Positions 25,346 through 34,653 of a stretch of DNA of 64,000 nucleotides are shown here, one piece after another. The notes below the pieces were generated by a model. The model was not told the DNA's origin, made no database searches, and saw only the letters and a list, made by a program, of their open reading frames with translations. The position numbers were made by a program, and so were the translations under genes. The stretch lies in assembly GCA_942490855.1 (NCBI GenBank), contig CALNYS010000004.1, positions 1,302,001 to 1,366,000 on the forward strand, given 5' to 3'. Origin of the DNA: CALNYS01 sp942490855. Lineage in GTDB: Bacteria > Planctomycetota > Phycisphaerae > Phycisphaerales > UBA1924. Within the stretch, counting starts at the first letter, position 1. Every line of letters starts with the position of its first letter.

Positions 25346-26298
25346 GCCCGCAGGAGCCGGTCGGGGCGCACGATCAGCGCCCCGCCGACCCCGCTGATGA
25401 TCGCCCCGAGGATCTCCGCGGACGTCACGGTCAGCGCGACCAACGCCATCTCCTCGTGGTTGCCCATCGCCGGCAGGAACCCGATGCCCGTGACCGCGCC
25501 CTCGCGCGCGCCCAGGTTCCCGGAGGGCGAGAGCAGCCCGGTCAGGAAGTAGACCGAGGCCGCGACGAGCGCCTGCCCGGGCGCCATCTCGATCCCCAGC
25601 AGCTGCGCCGCGAGATAAAACCGCAGCGCCATCGACCCGAGGTCGAGGTAGCGGATCAGCGCCACCGCTGACACGCGCCGGGGGTCGATCGCGTAGTCGG
25701 CCGACCCGAGCGTGAGCGCGTGCAGCGCCGGGGCCGTGCGCACGCGCCGCGCGACGACGACGGCCGCGACCAGCAACGCCGCGGGCGCCCCAAAGACGAG
25801 CGCCGCCCACAGCCCGTCGAGCTGCGGGCGCCACGCGCTCGCGAGCGTCGCGGGGGCGATCACGCAGAGCGAGAGCCCGCCGGTGGCGGCGAACCACGCG
25901 ATGAGCGTGCGGTAGGGGAGCGCGTCGCGACGCCGATGGATCAGCGCCCGCACGATGAGGCTGAGCTTGAAGGGCGCGTAGGCGACGAGCGTCGCGATGC
26001 CGGTGACCCCGATGAGATAGATCGCTCCGAGCCGGCGGCGATGAGCGAGGACGATCTGGAAAATCAGACCGTTGCAGACCGTGCTCAGCAGCACGAGCCC
26101 GACCAGCGAGGCCATGGCCCAGAGGGGGGCGTCGCGGAGGCGATCGAGGCTCTCGCGGTTCTCGGACGAGAGCGCCAGCGAGGCCGACCACCCGAGCAGC
26201 CCGAGCGAGATGAGCAGGCCCACGATCTGCACGGCGATCGCGCCGGGGCGTCGGCGTCCGCGCGGGGCGTCGTCGGGGTGGGGGGTGGGCGTCGTCAC
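25288..26298 (-). CDS. Polytopic membrane protein, LPG synthase TM-domain (UPF0104) type
   Basis: 336 residues with about eight hydrophobic helices, starting at 23-44. Conserved-looking elements are the Arg/His-rich loop before LGAIYLIGVTGIATLVAYAP and the SPSGNLGAREGAVTGIGFLP segment, matching the lysylphosphatidylglycerol synthase transmembrane/YbhN flippase-like family (SPGGLGxREG pattern). The catalytic soluble domain of MprF is absent, so a transport or lipid-handling role is more likely than lipid lysinylation. GTG start. The 3' end overlaps the convergent exported-protein gene by 58 bases. Confidence 0.77.
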   Translation of the reverse strand: MTTPTPHPDDAPRGRRRPGAIAVQIVGLLISLGLLGWSASLALSSENRESLDRLRDAPLWAMASLVGLVLLSTVCNGLIFQIVLAHRRRLGAIYLIGVTGIATLVAYAPFKLSLIVRALIHRRRDALPYRTLIAWFAATGGLSLCVIAPATLASAWRPQLDGLWAALVFGAPAALLVAAVVVARRVRTAPALHALTLGSADYAIDPRRVSAVALIRYLDLGSMALRFYLAAQLLGIEMAPGQALVAASVYFLTGLLSPSGNLGAREGAVTGIGFLPAMGNHEEMALVALTVTSAEILGAIISGVGGALIVRPDRLLRAQPPASSDETSVMTDRAER

Positions 26299-26419
26299 GG
26301 TCGGCGCTGATGCTAGCGTTCGCTACGACGTGTGTTTTTTCACTCGTGGATTCCCGGCCAGGGTCTATAGTGTTGTTGGGCGTGTGCTTCGGGCGCCGCC
26401 CGTGGGAGGGGAGTCAGAG

Positions 26420-28492
26420 TTGAAGCCAACGCAGACCGCTGTCATTGCGGGGGCATCCTTGACGCTCGTCCTCGCGGCCGCATCAAACGGGGCCGCCGAG
26501 AGCGCCGTCGCGCCCGGCGGGGGCGCAATTTCGCACCTGGGGTGCTTCGACGCCTCGGACCCTGAGATGCGGGCGCTCGTGCTGAAGGAGCTCGGCGCGC
26601 AGCCGCCCACGTGGCGCACGCCGCCCTACGCGCGGTTCAACGTGGACACGTTCGCGTGGCGCGGCGAAGCGACCATCGGCATCACCGGTCGCGCCCAGCG
26701 CGCGCACCTGACGTACTCGTTCCCGGCTGACGGCATCACCTGGGGCCTCGCGGAGGTCCAGACGCCGGGCGACTCGACGGGCATCTCCGACCTGAACGCG
26801 CGCCTCGAGGCGACCTTCGGCGCCGGCAACGCGGACCTCGGGCGCGAGCACATCCGCCAGGCCCTCGCCGGGTGGGCGCACCTGGGCGGGCTGAGCTACC
26901 GCGAGGTCGGCGACGACCAGTCCCCGATGACCGAGGACACGACGCGCTCGGCGCTGCGCGGCGACATCCGCATCGGCGGCGTGTCGCTCGGGATCAACGG
27001 CGTCCTCGGTTACAACGCGTTCCCCAGCCCGATCGGCCAGGTCGGCACGGGCGGGGGGGACATGCTCATCAACACGTCCTACTTCGACACCCTCACGTTC
27101 AACAACCCGAACAACGATTACCTCGGCTTCCGCAACACCGTCTCGCACGAGCACGGGCACGGGCTGGGCCTCATGCACGTCATCCCGTGCAACGGCAGCA
27201 AGCTGATGGAGCCGTTCATCCTCACGTTCTTCCAGGGCGGGCAGCTCGACGACGCCCGCGCGATCGGGCGCATGAACGGCGACCGGTTCACCGGGAACAA
27301 CTCCCCCGGCGCCGCCGTGGACCTCGGGAACCTCAGCCTCCCCGTGCTGCACTCGGTGGTCGCCGACCGCTTGTCCGTCAACGGCGCGAGCGGGTTCGGC
27401 AACACCGACGAGGACTACTTCCGCTTCCGCATCGACGACGTGGAAGACGTCGTCGTGACCGCGACCCCCACCGGCGGCGTGTACGAGAACGGCGCGCAGA
27501 CCTTCGGCTGCGTGATCGAGGACTCCGACATCGTCAACGCCAACAGCGCGGGCAACCTGCGTCTAGAGCTCCGCGACTCGGCGGGGACCACGACGCTCTT
27601 TACGTCCAACACCGCCGGCGCCGGCGTGCCCGAGGTGATGTCGCTCCCCGCGCTCCCCGCCGGCGAGTACGTCGTGCTCGTCAAGGACGTCGGCCCCAAC
27701 CCCACGATCAACCAGGTGGTGCAGCTCTACGACCTCTCGGTCAGCCCGGGCGACCTGCCCACGCCCCCCGTGGTGGTCGCGGGCGTCGATAAGCGCATCG
27801 CGGCGGGCGAGAACTGCTTCTTCATCGGCGACATGAACTCGTACGCGACCGCGCCCGACGCGCTGATGAACCCCGCGACCTTCGCGTGGGATCTCGACGG
27901 CGACGGCGCGTACGAGGTCGCGGGCGAGCCGCGCCCGATGACGCAGTACGTGTCTAACGGCGAGTACACCATCAGGCTCCGCGCGTTCGATACCAACGGG
28001 TTCTCCGACGAGGACACGTTCGTTCTGACCGTGTACGGCGCGCAGACCGCCGTCGAAGCGGTCGCGCCCGCGAGCGCCGCCCCCGGCGCGACCGTCCCGG
28101 TCGTGATCACCGGCGCGAACCTGCGCAACGTCACGAGCGCGTCGCAGATCTCTGTCTCCGGCGGGGGGATCACGGTCGTCGGGACGCCCTTGCCCAACGC
28201 GATGGGCGACCGCATCGACGGTCTCTCGTTCGTGATCGACCCCGGCGCGCTCGGCACGCCGCGGAACGTGACGGTCGACGCCGGCGACGGCGCGGGCGTC
28301 GGGATCGCGGTGTTCTCGGTCACTGGGAAGAGCAACCCCGCGGATCTCGACGGCGACGGCGTGGTTGATTCCAGCGACCTGGCGTTCCTGCTGGCGTTCT
28401 GGGGGCCCTGCGGGGGATGCGAAGCCGATATCGACGGCAGCGGCGAGGTCGATTCGTCCGACCTGGCGATTGTTCTGGCCTCGTGGGATTGA
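26420..28492 (+). CDS. Secreted matrixin-like zinc metalloprotease with PKD-like, IPT-like and dockerin domains
   Basis: 690 residues from a TTG start with GGAG six bases before it; no ATG upstream fits. Signal peptide about 1-26. The zinc site HEHGHGLGLMH is at 243-253 and the Met-turn at Met263, the HExxHxxGxxH pattern of metzincins such as matrixins. A beta-sandwich follows (pre-peptidase C-terminal-like, about 310-450), then a PKD-like segment (WDLDGDGAYEV) and an IPT/TIG-like one (VVITGANL). The last 50 residues hold two EF-hand repeats separated by GPCGGCEADIDG, the GC-type dockerin layout. TATAGT at 26366 may be the -10. Substrate unknown. Confidence 0.85.
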   Translation: MKPTQTAVIAGASLTLVLAAASNGAAESAVAPGGGAISHLGCFDASDPEMRALVLKELGAQPPTWRTPPYARFNVDTFAWRGEATIGITGRAQRAHLTYSFPADGITWGLAEVQTPGDSTGISDLNARLEATFGAGNADLGREHIRQALAGWAHLGGLSYREVGDDQSPMTEDTTRSALRGDIRIGGVSLGINGVLGYNAFPSPIGQVGTGGGDMLINTSYFDTLTFNNPNNDYLGFRNTVSHEHGHGLGLMHVIPCNGSKLMEPFILTFFQGGQLDDARAIGRMNGDRFTGNNSPGAAVDLGNLSLPVLHSVVADRLSVNGASGFGNTDEDYFRFRIDDVEDVVVTATPTGGVYENGAQTFGCVIEDSDIVNANSAGNLRLELRDSAGTTTLFTSNTAGAGVPEVMSLPALPAGEYVVLVKDVGPNPTINQVVQLYDLSVSPGDLPTPPVVVAGVDKRIAAGENCFFIGDMNSYATAPDALMNPATFAWDLDGDGAYEVAGEPRPMTQYVSNGEYTIRLRAFDTNGFSDEDTFVLTVYGAQTAVEAVAPASAAPGATVPVVITGANLRNVTSASQISVSGGGITVVGTPLPNAMGDRIDGLSFVIDPGALGTPRNVTVDAGDGAGVGIAVFSVTGKSNPADLDGDGVVDSSDLAFLLAFWGPCGGCEADIDGSGEVDSSDLAIVLASWD

Positions 28493-28626
28493 CGTTTTAT
28501 TCTTGAATCCGTGAGAGATCCGGACGCCGCGGTCGGATTCCTTGTGTACGGCGACGATTGTGATTGGCCGTAACCCCGACCGACGCGCCCATTGACCGGC
28601 GCTGTTATGCCCGTGAGGAGTATGAA

Positions 28627-29832
28627 ATGAACACGTACGCCACCGCTCTGTCCTCGCTTGCCTTGCTGGTGTCCAGCGGCGTCGCGAGCGCGTCCCAGCC
28701 CGCCCTGACCACCTTCGATGTCGAGAGCGTGCGCGCCTGGGTCGCGTCGCGCGGCGGCGACGCCGCGAAGACCGAGACCGTCGAGGTCGATCTCGTCTTC
28801 AACTTCATGAAGGGCGTGGGCTGCTCCGACGACGACGCGAAAGCGGCCGCCGCGGCCGCCGCGAAGAAAGCCAACGAGCTCCTCAAGGGCGCGTGCGTGA
28901 AGGTCAACGTCAAAGAGATCAACAACGACTGGGAAGGCGACGGCAACGAGGGCGCGGGCGCTGACGGTGAAGTGAACTCCACCGAGATCCGCAAAGCCAA
29001 GAAGGACGGCCTCAAGGAGGTCACCGGCCCCGACGGGAGCGGCGGGACGAAGAAGGGCTACAAGGTTTTCATCGTCAAAGACTTCACCGGCGACCTCGCC
29101 GACACCGCCGGCTGCACCATCAAGTGCGAGCCCTGGGCCGCGATCGAGAAGGGCGTCGAGGGCATCTCCATGGGTGAGATCCTCGCTCACGAGATCGGGC
29201 ACTCCTTCGGCAAGCTCGACGACACCTACGACATGGACGACATGAATCTCCTCATGTACGGCTACGTCAAGCCCGGCAGCCCGCGCACGCTCGGCGAGGG
29301 CGAGGGCGACAAGATCCGCAAGGGCGCCAAGAACCACGGGCGCACCGTCAAGAAGGACACGACTGCCCCCGAGGACGCGCCCAAGCAGCCAGAGCCCCGC
29401 GCGAACGGAGGCATCAGCAAGCTCGAGGTGCTCCCCGTCGTGAACCCCGCCGGGCAGGCGGTCTACGGCTCGATCACCGCGCCTTTCATTTTCTTCCCCG
29501 GCGCAACCGACGTCTTTTTCGACTTCACGATCCTGCGCAACCTCTCCCAGCCCGACCCGACGTTCGTGCACTTCGGGATTGACATCGATGGCGACCCCGC
29601 GACCGGCGTTGTGTTCGGCCCGTGGACCGGCATCGAGTTCCAGGTCACGATGTTCTTCGACCCGCTGCTCAAAGCCGAACCGCAGATGCAGGTGCTCGAT
29701 CTCCTCGGCGGCGGCGCGTTCACCGCGCCGCTGATGGCGGGGCAGACGTCGCTGCTCCCCGACGAGTTCCTGCCCTTCCCCGCGCCGCCCCGGTGCAGAT
29801 CCAGCTCGAAGAGCTCCACCTCGGCGGCGTGA
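28627..29832 (+). CDS. Secreted snapalysin-like metalloprotease, N-terminal part before a frameshift
   Basis: ATG at 28627 after GAGGAG. Signal peptide about 1-22; catalytic motif HEIGHSFGKLD at 188-198 (HExxHxxGxxD, Asp as third ligand as in snapalysin-type metzincins) and likely Met-turn at Met210 (NLLMYGY). The natural sequence runs to about 29788, then the frame yields an Arg/Ser-rich tail (RCRSSSKSSTSAA) unlike the rest. Adding one C in the C run at 29788-29791 would join it to the next frame, which continues smoothly. So this is one gene broken by a one-base deletion, or a sequencing error. Confidence 0.8.
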   Translation: MNTYATALSSLALLVSSGVASASQPALTTFDVESVRAWVASRGGDAAKTETVEVDLVFNFMKGVGCSDDDAKAAAAAAAKKANELLKGACVKVNVKEINNDWEGDGNEGAGADGEVNSTEIRKAKKDGLKEVTGPDGSGGTKKGYKVFIVKDFTGDLADTAGCTIKCEPWAAIEKGVEGISMGEILAHEIGHSFGKLDDTYDMDDMNLLMYGYVKPGSPRTLGEGEGDKIRKGAKNHGRTVKKDTTAPEDAPKQPEPRANGGISKLEVLPVVNPAGQAVYGSITAPFIFFPGATDVFFDFTILRNLSQPDPTFVHFGIDIDGDPATGVVFGPWTGIEFQVTMFFDPLLKAEPQMQVLDLLGGGAFTAPLMAGQTSLLPDEFLPFPAPPRCRSSSKSSTSAA

Positions 29833-30431
29833 TGCCCATCGAAGTGATGCCCCCGTTCATCGTCGGCCCGGAGCCGGCGTTTGTCAGCGGCTGGGTCTCG
29901 CCACACCCCGACCCGCTGCAGCTCCCGCTCCCCCTCGACGACCCGTTCCAGTTCCCGCTGATGCCCGATGATTTCGTGAACCACCCCATCGTTTTCGCGC
30001 CCGGCTTCGCGAACCCCGGCGACATCATCCCGATCGACGCGTTCGGGCTCCCGCCCGCGACCCAGGTGATCCTGTGCATCGACGACGTGATGGTCGCCAA
30101 CCCGATGACCGATCCCAACGGGCAGCTCGTCGGGTTCCCGCTCCCGCTCGACCCGCTGATCTTCGGCGCCGACGGCTGGGGCTACAACTTCATCTCGATC
30201 AAGGCCAACCCGGTCGGCCCGGCCGGGACGACGTGGGTCGAAGGCCCCGGCGCCGGTGTCCCGTGCCCGGCGGATCTCAACGGGGATGGGATCGTCGACG
30301 CCGCGGATCTCGCCGAGATGCTCGCGATGTGGGGCCCCAACCCCGGCGCTCCCGGCGACCTCGACAACGACGGGCTCGTCAACGCCGCGGATCTCGCGAT
30401 CATGCTCGCCGCGTGGGGCCCGTGCCCGTAA
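29793..30431 (+). CDS. C-terminal part of the frameshifted metalloprotease, with dockerin tail
   Basis: About 212 residues in the -1 frame, starting VQIQLEELHLGGV. They carry a Pro-rich spacer (PDPLQLPLPLDDPFQFPLMPDD), a beta-sandwich region and, at the end, two EF-hand repeats (DLNGDGIVDAADLAEML and DLDNDGLVNAADLAIML), that is a full dockerin-like module. No signal peptide and no ribosome site of its own is seen, although an ATG at 29832 overlaps the stop of the preceding frame and could allow re-initiation. Read as the C-terminus of the protease it gives a two-domain secreted enzyme with a scaffold anchor. Confidence 0.72.
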   Translation: MQIQLEELHLGGVMPIEVMPPFIVGPEPAFVSGWVSPHPDPLQLPLPLDDPFQFPLMPDDFVNHPIVFAPGFANPGDIIPIDAFGLPPATQVILCIDDVMVANPMTDPNGQLVGFPLPLDPLIFGADGWGYNFISIKANPVGPAGTTWVEGPGAGVPCPADLNGDGIVDAADLAEMLAMWGPNPGAPGDLDNDGLVNAADLAIMLAAWGPCP

Positions 30432-30462
30432 CCACGCCTGATCCGATCGCCAAAAACAAACG

Positions 30463-30494
30463 CGGGGCGCTCTGCGACAGAGCGCCCCGTTTTC
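30463..30494 (+). terminator. Rho-independent terminator
   Basis: CGGGGCGCTCTG, loop CGA, CAGAGCGCCCCG (perfect 12-bp stem, 30463-30489), then TTTTCTTT. Confidence 0.9.
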
Positions 30495-30577
30495 TTTGTT
30501 GGTTGAACGCGGCACGCGACGCCGGCTGATGCGAAGCGGGTGGGCGCCCGCAGGCGCTACGGGGCGCGCAGCGAAGG

Positions 30578-30982
30578 TTAGTGCGGGACTTCCTTGACCG
30601 CGTTGCGGTTCCACGCGGGGATGCGCACGACGATGGGCCCGTCGCCCTCGATGGTGCACTGGCACGCGAGCCGGCTGTTGAGCTGGATGCCCGGCGCCTC
30701 CTCGACGCGGTCGTCCTCGGCCTCGCTCGGCTCGGTGAGCTGGTCCATGCCTTCTTCGACGTAGACGTGGCACGTCGAGCAGGCGCAGACGGCGCCGCAG
30801 GCGTGCTCGATGTTGATCCCGTGCTCAACGGCGACCTCGAGGAGGTGCTCGCCCTTGCCGGCCATGACCTCGACCTCGGTCTTGGTGGGGTCGCCGGTGA
30901 GCCCCTCGGGGTCCTCGACGTGGAAGCGGACGGGCACCACAGGGGGCCCGTGGTGGTGGTGATCGGACTGACGAAGGTGCAT
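30578..30982 (-). CDS. 2Fe-2S ferredoxin, ISC/adrenodoxin type
   Basis: 134 residues. Ligands are visible as Cys62, Cys68 and Cys71 (HACGAVCACSTC) and Cys107 (RLACQCTI), with the MDQLTEPSEAED stretch typical of ISC ferredoxins. The first 10 residues include a His run (SDHHHHG) that could bind metal but may be chance. Role in the family: electron donor for Fe-S cluster assembly or other reductions; no isc genes are adjacent here, so the partner is unknown. ATG at 30982 with GGAG 6 bases upstream. Confidence 0.92.
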   Translation of the reverse strand: MHLRQSDHHHHGPPVVPVRFHVEDPEGLTGDPTKTEVEVMAGKGEHLLEVAVEHGINIEHACGAVCACSTCHVYVEEGMDQLTEPSEAEDDRVEEAPGIQLNSRLACQCTIEGDGPIVVRIPAWNRNAVKEVPH

Positions 30983-31058
30983 GTGGGACTCCTGCTCGAA
31001 ACCGGGTTCAGGGGGATGATAGCCCTCGTTCTTTGAGGTGTTGGGGCGGGTCGCTAGG

Positions 31059-32426
31059 ATGTTCGCCGTGGCTTCTTTATTGATGCTTGCGATCGGGGCA
31101 GTGGGGCTCGTGCTGGCGGTGCGCGGGTTCAAGGGACGGCGCGTGGGGGATCGCCCGGTGTGCCAGTACTGCCACGCCGAGCTCGACCCGAGCAGCGCCG
31201 ACGAGACGACGGACTGGAGCTGGGAGAACTGCCCCGCGTGCACGCGCAACCTGCGGAACGCGGTGGCGATCGGGGTGCACCGCTTCCGCTACCGGTCGCT
31301 CGTGATCGGGATCGTTCTCCTTGTGAGCGGCGTGGGCTTGATGGACCGCGTTCGCACGCTCGAGGAGAGCGGGTACACCCTGTGGGCGCACGCGCCGGAC
31401 TGGCTGCTCGTTCGCGCCGCGAGCCCAACGCGGCGGAACCCGCAGCGAGTACTGATCACTCGTGCGGAGGCCGACACGCTCAGCGCGAGCGCGTGGCAGA
31501 CTCTCCTCGTCCGGGCGAAGGACGCGCTCGGCACCTCTATCTACGACGAAAACCACAAGCCCACACGCATCGGTGAGCAGATGCAACGTCGTGGGCTGTT
31601 GTTCGGCGAGTGCTACGCGCTCGCCCTGATTCACGGGCGAGCGACGCGGGAAGACTGGGAATGGTACGCGCGGCGGGTGAGCGTCCCGCGGCTCTTGGCC
31701 TACGCGCGGTACGACGGATCCGAAGAGATCGGGTGCGCCGTCTGGACGCCATTTGAGGCGGGGCTTTCGACTGAGGGGATCGGGTGGGAAGTCGAGTACG
31801 AGACGTTCACGCTCGAGGGCGAGTGGGGGAGGATCGAGGCGTACGACTCTCGGCTCATCGAGGCGGACGGGCCGCAACGGGCGGACCGTGGGTTCGAGCT
31901 CCGCGGGCGCGCCGAGTTGCCCGCCGATGCGTCCTTCGACGCGGTGCTGAACGTGCGCGTCGTGCACGCGAACCCGACGTACCCCCCGGTTGAGTACCAA
32001 AGCCATCTCCGACGAGAGACGAGGCTTCTCCCCGAGGGCGAGCCACTTTATGAGTTCGTCAACGGCCCCGAGATGGACCGCGCGATCGCGGAGTCATTGC
32101 GGCTGGAGTTCAACGGGAGCCGCTTGCCGGGCAAACCGATACAGCTTTCCGCGCGATGGGTCGATCAGGTCGAGGTCTCGTTCCGAGCGGACCTGATCAT
32201 GGTGGCTGGCGGCGTGGAACAGCGGATCGGCGACTGCAACTGGGACTACGTGGAGGGATTGAACCATTCTCCCTTCGTATGGATCGAGCACGACCCTCGC
32301 CCGGTCTATCCGGAGGGGCGGTATTCGCTCATCCTGCGCGCCTCGGGCGAACCGCGAGGGCGCAACCGTCCCCGCGCAGATCACGTGTGGGTAGGCGAGG
32401 TCAACCTCGGCGAGTTCCCGCGCTGA
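31059..32426 (+). CDS. Membrane-anchored protein with zinc-ribbon-like N-terminus
   Basis: 455 residues, family not recognised. One hydrophobic helix at about 3-22 is followed by CQYCHAEL and CPAC (a possible zinc ribbon) and then a second hydrophobic stretch (SLVIGIVLLVSGVGL), so the N-terminus probably crosses the membrane twice. The large C-terminal part (about 110-455) is soluble and beta-rich, with no motif I can name. I chose the ATG at 31059 over a GTG seven codons earlier because it begins the hydrophobic helix directly. It stands alone between a divergent ferredoxin gene and a pair of small coupled genes. Confidence 0.72.
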   Translation: MFAVASLLMLAIGAVGLVLAVRGFKGRRVGDRPVCQYCHAELDPSSADETTDWSWENCPACTRNLRNAVAIGVHRFRYRSLVIGIVLLVSGVGLMDRVRTLEESGYTLWAHAPDWLLVRAASPTRRNPQRVLITRAEADTLSASAWQTLLVRAKDALGTSIYDENHKPTRIGEQMQRRGLLFGECYALALIHGRATREDWEWYARRVSVPRLLAYARYDGSEEIGCAVWTPFEAGLSTEGIGWEVEYETFTLEGEWGRIEAYDSRLIEADGPQRADRGFELRGRAELPADASFDAVLNVRVVHANPTYPPVEYQSHLRRETRLLPEGEPLYEFVNGPEMDRAIAESLRLEFNGSRLPGKPIQLSARWVDQVEVSFRADLIMVAGGVEQRIGDCNWDYVEGLNHSPFVWIEHDPRPVYPEGRYSLILRASGEPRGRNRPRADHVWVGEVNLGEFPR

Positions 32427-32478
32427 TTCGGCGCGTTCTTTGCTGGACCCGCCACGCTTATCGGCCGATGATCCGGGC

Positions 32479-33120
32479 ATGACCACGGCACCCATGCGCG
32501 CGTACCTCGACGATGAGCCCCTTGAGCTGGAAGGCCAGACGCTCGGCGCGGCCGTCCTCGCCGGTCGCCAGGCCGCCGAGTCGCGCGGGCGCATGATCAT
32601 CGAGGTGTGGGCCGACGGGGCCCCGGCGCCCCCGGCGGATCTCGAAGAGCTCCCCGACGCCGACCCGTACGCGGGCGAGGTCCGCTTCGTCTCGGCCGTC
32701 CCGGGGGCGCTCGTCGCCCACGCGCTCGAGGAAGCGGCGGACAACCTCGCGGGGGTGCGCGCCGCGCAGACCGACGCGGCGGCCCAGCTGTCGCGGGGCG
32801 AGACGCGCGAGGCGATGACCAACGTGGGCGAGGCGCTCCGCGCGTGGGAGATCGTCCGGCGCGCCGTGCAGGAAGGCTGCGCCGTGCTCGGCGTGGCGCC
32901 CGCCGAGCTGCTGAGCGATGAGGAATCACGCGACGCGTGCACGCGGGCGATCGAGTCGTTGCTTGAGGCGCTGCGCGAGGTGCAGCGCGCCGTCGGCGAC
33001 CAGGACGTCGCGAGTCTCGCCGACACGCTCGCATACGATCTCGACGAACTCGCAGAAACATGGACCGGGCTGCTGAGCGACATGGCGTCCGCTGCGCTCG
33101 CGACGGGCAACGGGGAGTAA
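32479..33120 (+). CDS. Hypothetical protein, helix-rich
   Basis: 213 residues. A short beta-like N-terminal part resembling a sulfur-carrier or ubiquitin-like fold (AYLDDEPLELEGQTLGAAVLAGRQ) is followed from about residue 70 by long amphipathic helices (EEAADNLAGVRAAQTDAAAQL, ACTRAIESLLEALREVQRAV). I recognise no family. The stop is 3 bases before the ATG of the next gene, and they are likely one operon whose shared role is unknown. Confidence 0.72.
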   Translation: MTTAPMRAYLDDEPLELEGQTLGAAVLAGRQAAESRGRMIIEVWADGAPAPPADLEELPDADPYAGEVRFVSAVPGALVAHALEEAADNLAGVRAAQTDAAAQLSRGETREAMTNVGEALRAWEIVRRAVQEGCAVLGVAPAELLSDEESRDACTRAIESLLEALREVQRAVGDQDVASLADTLAYDLDELAETWTGLLSDMASAALATGNGE

Positions 33121-33123
33121 CGC

Positions 33124-33777
33124 ATGGCTAGCAGCAGCCGGACGGCCGAGAAAATCGACTCGCTCATGGAAACCGCCAGCGCCGCGCTCGCCAAGGGCGA
33201 CTACTTCGCGTGCGAGCGGGAGGCGTCCAAAGCGCTGGAGCTGGGGCACGCCGCGACCGACTGGGACCGCATCGCGCGGATCTGCATGCCCCTCGAAGAA
33301 GCCCGCCGTCAGAAGCGTCTCGAAGCCGCCGACGCGGGCGTCGCGGGCACGCTCGACAGCGTGGACCAGCTCCTTGAGATGGACGACATCGCGCCGGGCT
33401 GCTGGCTCTTTGAGCCGCTGATCGTTGCGGCGCACGCCCGCGACTTCCGTTCCCGCGCCGACGCGCAGGGCGTCCCGACGCTGGTGATCGTGCGCGAACC
33501 GCTGACGCAGCTGGGCGACTGGCCGCTCGCCGCCCTCGGGCCCGTCGTCGTGCGCACGCGCGTGGCGCCCCCGAAGACGCTCACGCCCGAGTGGTTCCTC
33601 GCGGCGGCCGAGGCGATGGGCGAAGAGGCGCTCGAATCTGTCGAGACGGACCTCGAGCCCGAGACGCGTGTCAACCGGTTGATGGAGCGTCTGCTCGCGC
33701 TGCGCGACCACGACGAGCTGCACCAGGCGCTCGCCGAGGCGTGCCGCGAAGTGATCCGGGCCGCGGCCGCGGCCTGA
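33124..33777 (+). CDS. Hypothetical protein with TPR-like helices, downstream partner
   Basis: 217 residues. The N-terminus (METASAALAKGDYFACEREASKALELG) reads like a tetratricopeptide unit; the middle contains LFEPLIVAAHARDFRSRA and VIVREPLTQLGDWPLAALG; the end is again helical. No known family. Its ribosome site (GGGGAG) lies in the last codons of the preceding gene. A role as a bookkeeping or adapter protein would be guesswork. Confidence 0.72.
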   Translation: MASSSRTAEKIDSLMETASAALAKGDYFACEREASKALELGHAATDWDRIARICMPLEEARRQKRLEAADAGVAGTLDSVDQLLEMDDIAPGCWLFEPLIVAAHARDFRSRADAQGVPTLVIVREPLTQLGDWPLAALGPVVVRTRVAPPKTLTPEWFLAAAEAMGEEALESVETDLEPETRVNRLMERLLALRDHDELHQALAEACREVIRAAAAA

Positions 33778-33786
33778 CCGGGTGGA

Positions 33787-34242
33787 TCAACGGCAGTACG
33801 GGTCGTTGTAGCGCCAGCGCCGGCTCGACCGGTAGCGGGGGCGGTTGTCGTACCGGACGACGACGCGGGGGCTGGGCGAGCGCGACTCGTAGTAGTAATG
33901 GTTCTCGTAGGTGGTCGTGCGCGTGCGCTCGTAGCGGTCGTCCCAGCCGGGGCTGGCCGGCTGGCTGTCGCGGTAGATGACGGTGGTGTGCTCGCGGGCG
34001 TTGCGGGCGTTGCGCTCGTTCTGATCGCCCAGCACGCCGCCGGCGACGGCCCCGACGGCGGTGCCGAAGACGGCCCCCTCGCCGGCGTTCCCGCTGAAGG
34101 ACCCGATGACAAGGCCCGTGAGCGCGCCGATGCCGGCGCCGCTGACGGCCCCTTCGCCGGCCGAGGAGCAGCCCGTCAGAGCGGGCGCCGAGGCGAGGGC
34201 GAGGGTGGTGAGGGCGGCTTTAAGGGTCGTGGTGCGAGTCAT
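33787..34242 (-). CDS. Glycine-zipper lipoprotein
   Basis: 151 residues. Lipobox LTGC (lipidated Cys near 25), followed by a glycine-zipper region with repeated GxxxG (AGEGAVSGAGIGALTGLVIG, GAVFGTAVGAVAGG), and an Arg/Tyr-rich C-terminal tail. Glycine-zipper two-helix proteins are found in the outer membrane of many Gram-negative bacteria; a structural or pore-related role is possible but not shown. Convergent with the upstream gene pair. Confidence 0.8.
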   Translation of the reverse strand: MTRTTTLKAALTTLALASAPALTGCSSAGEGAVSGAGIGALTGLVIGSFSGNAGEGAVFGTAVGAVAGGVLGDQNERNARNAREHTTVIYRDSQPASPGWDDRYERTRTTTYENHYYYESRSPSPRVVVRYDNRPRYRSSRRWRYNDPYCR

Positions 34243-34341
34243 GGCGGTCTCCTTCCGCTAGAGAGGGAACCGCGGAGCCCCGCGTGAGTATTCCCTAGCG
34301 GATACTACGCAGACGGGTACCATTGGTTTCAGGAGGTCGCG

Positions 34342-34566
34342 ATGAGCCGACGCGGGCGTCGCCAACGGATCCTAACAGCGTCCGAGCGGGCGAAGCGCCT
34401 GCACTCGGCGTGGCTGACCCGCGCACTCGCTGGCGATCTCCCGGAAAGCCCGAGAATCCCCGCTCGCCGGGTCGAGCAGGGGGGATTCGGGGCGTTGCTG
34501 CGGACCGGGTACGGTCGGCGCTGGGCCACGGACTGGTGGCGGCGTGTGCTCGACCGGCTCGACTGA
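34342..34566 (+). CDS. Small basic protein, 74 residues
   Basis: A very basic peptide (SRRGRRQRILTASERAKRLH, then YGRRWATDWWRR) with a perfect AGGAGG ribosome site 5 bases before the ATG, which argues that it is translated. No family recognised. It sits alone between the divergent glycine-zipper lipoprotein and the next membrane-protein gene. The charge suggests nucleic-acid or membrane contact. Confidence 0.58.
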   Translation: MSRRGRRQRILTASERAKRLHSAWLTRALAGDLPESPRIPARRVEQGGFGALLRTGYGRRWATDWWRRVLDRLD

Positions 34567-34653
34567 TCGGTTCAATCGAGCCCACACGGGCAGGGGGCCG
34601 ATGGGGTAGTCTTCTCAGCCCGCGCAAGGGCGGGACAAGGGGCGCAGGCGATC

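Noticed and set aside
29830..30431. Independent dockerin gene starting at ATG 29832
   Set aside because: No signal peptide or ribosome site, and the residues before the ATG in this frame continue the protease sequence; a frameshift explains it better.
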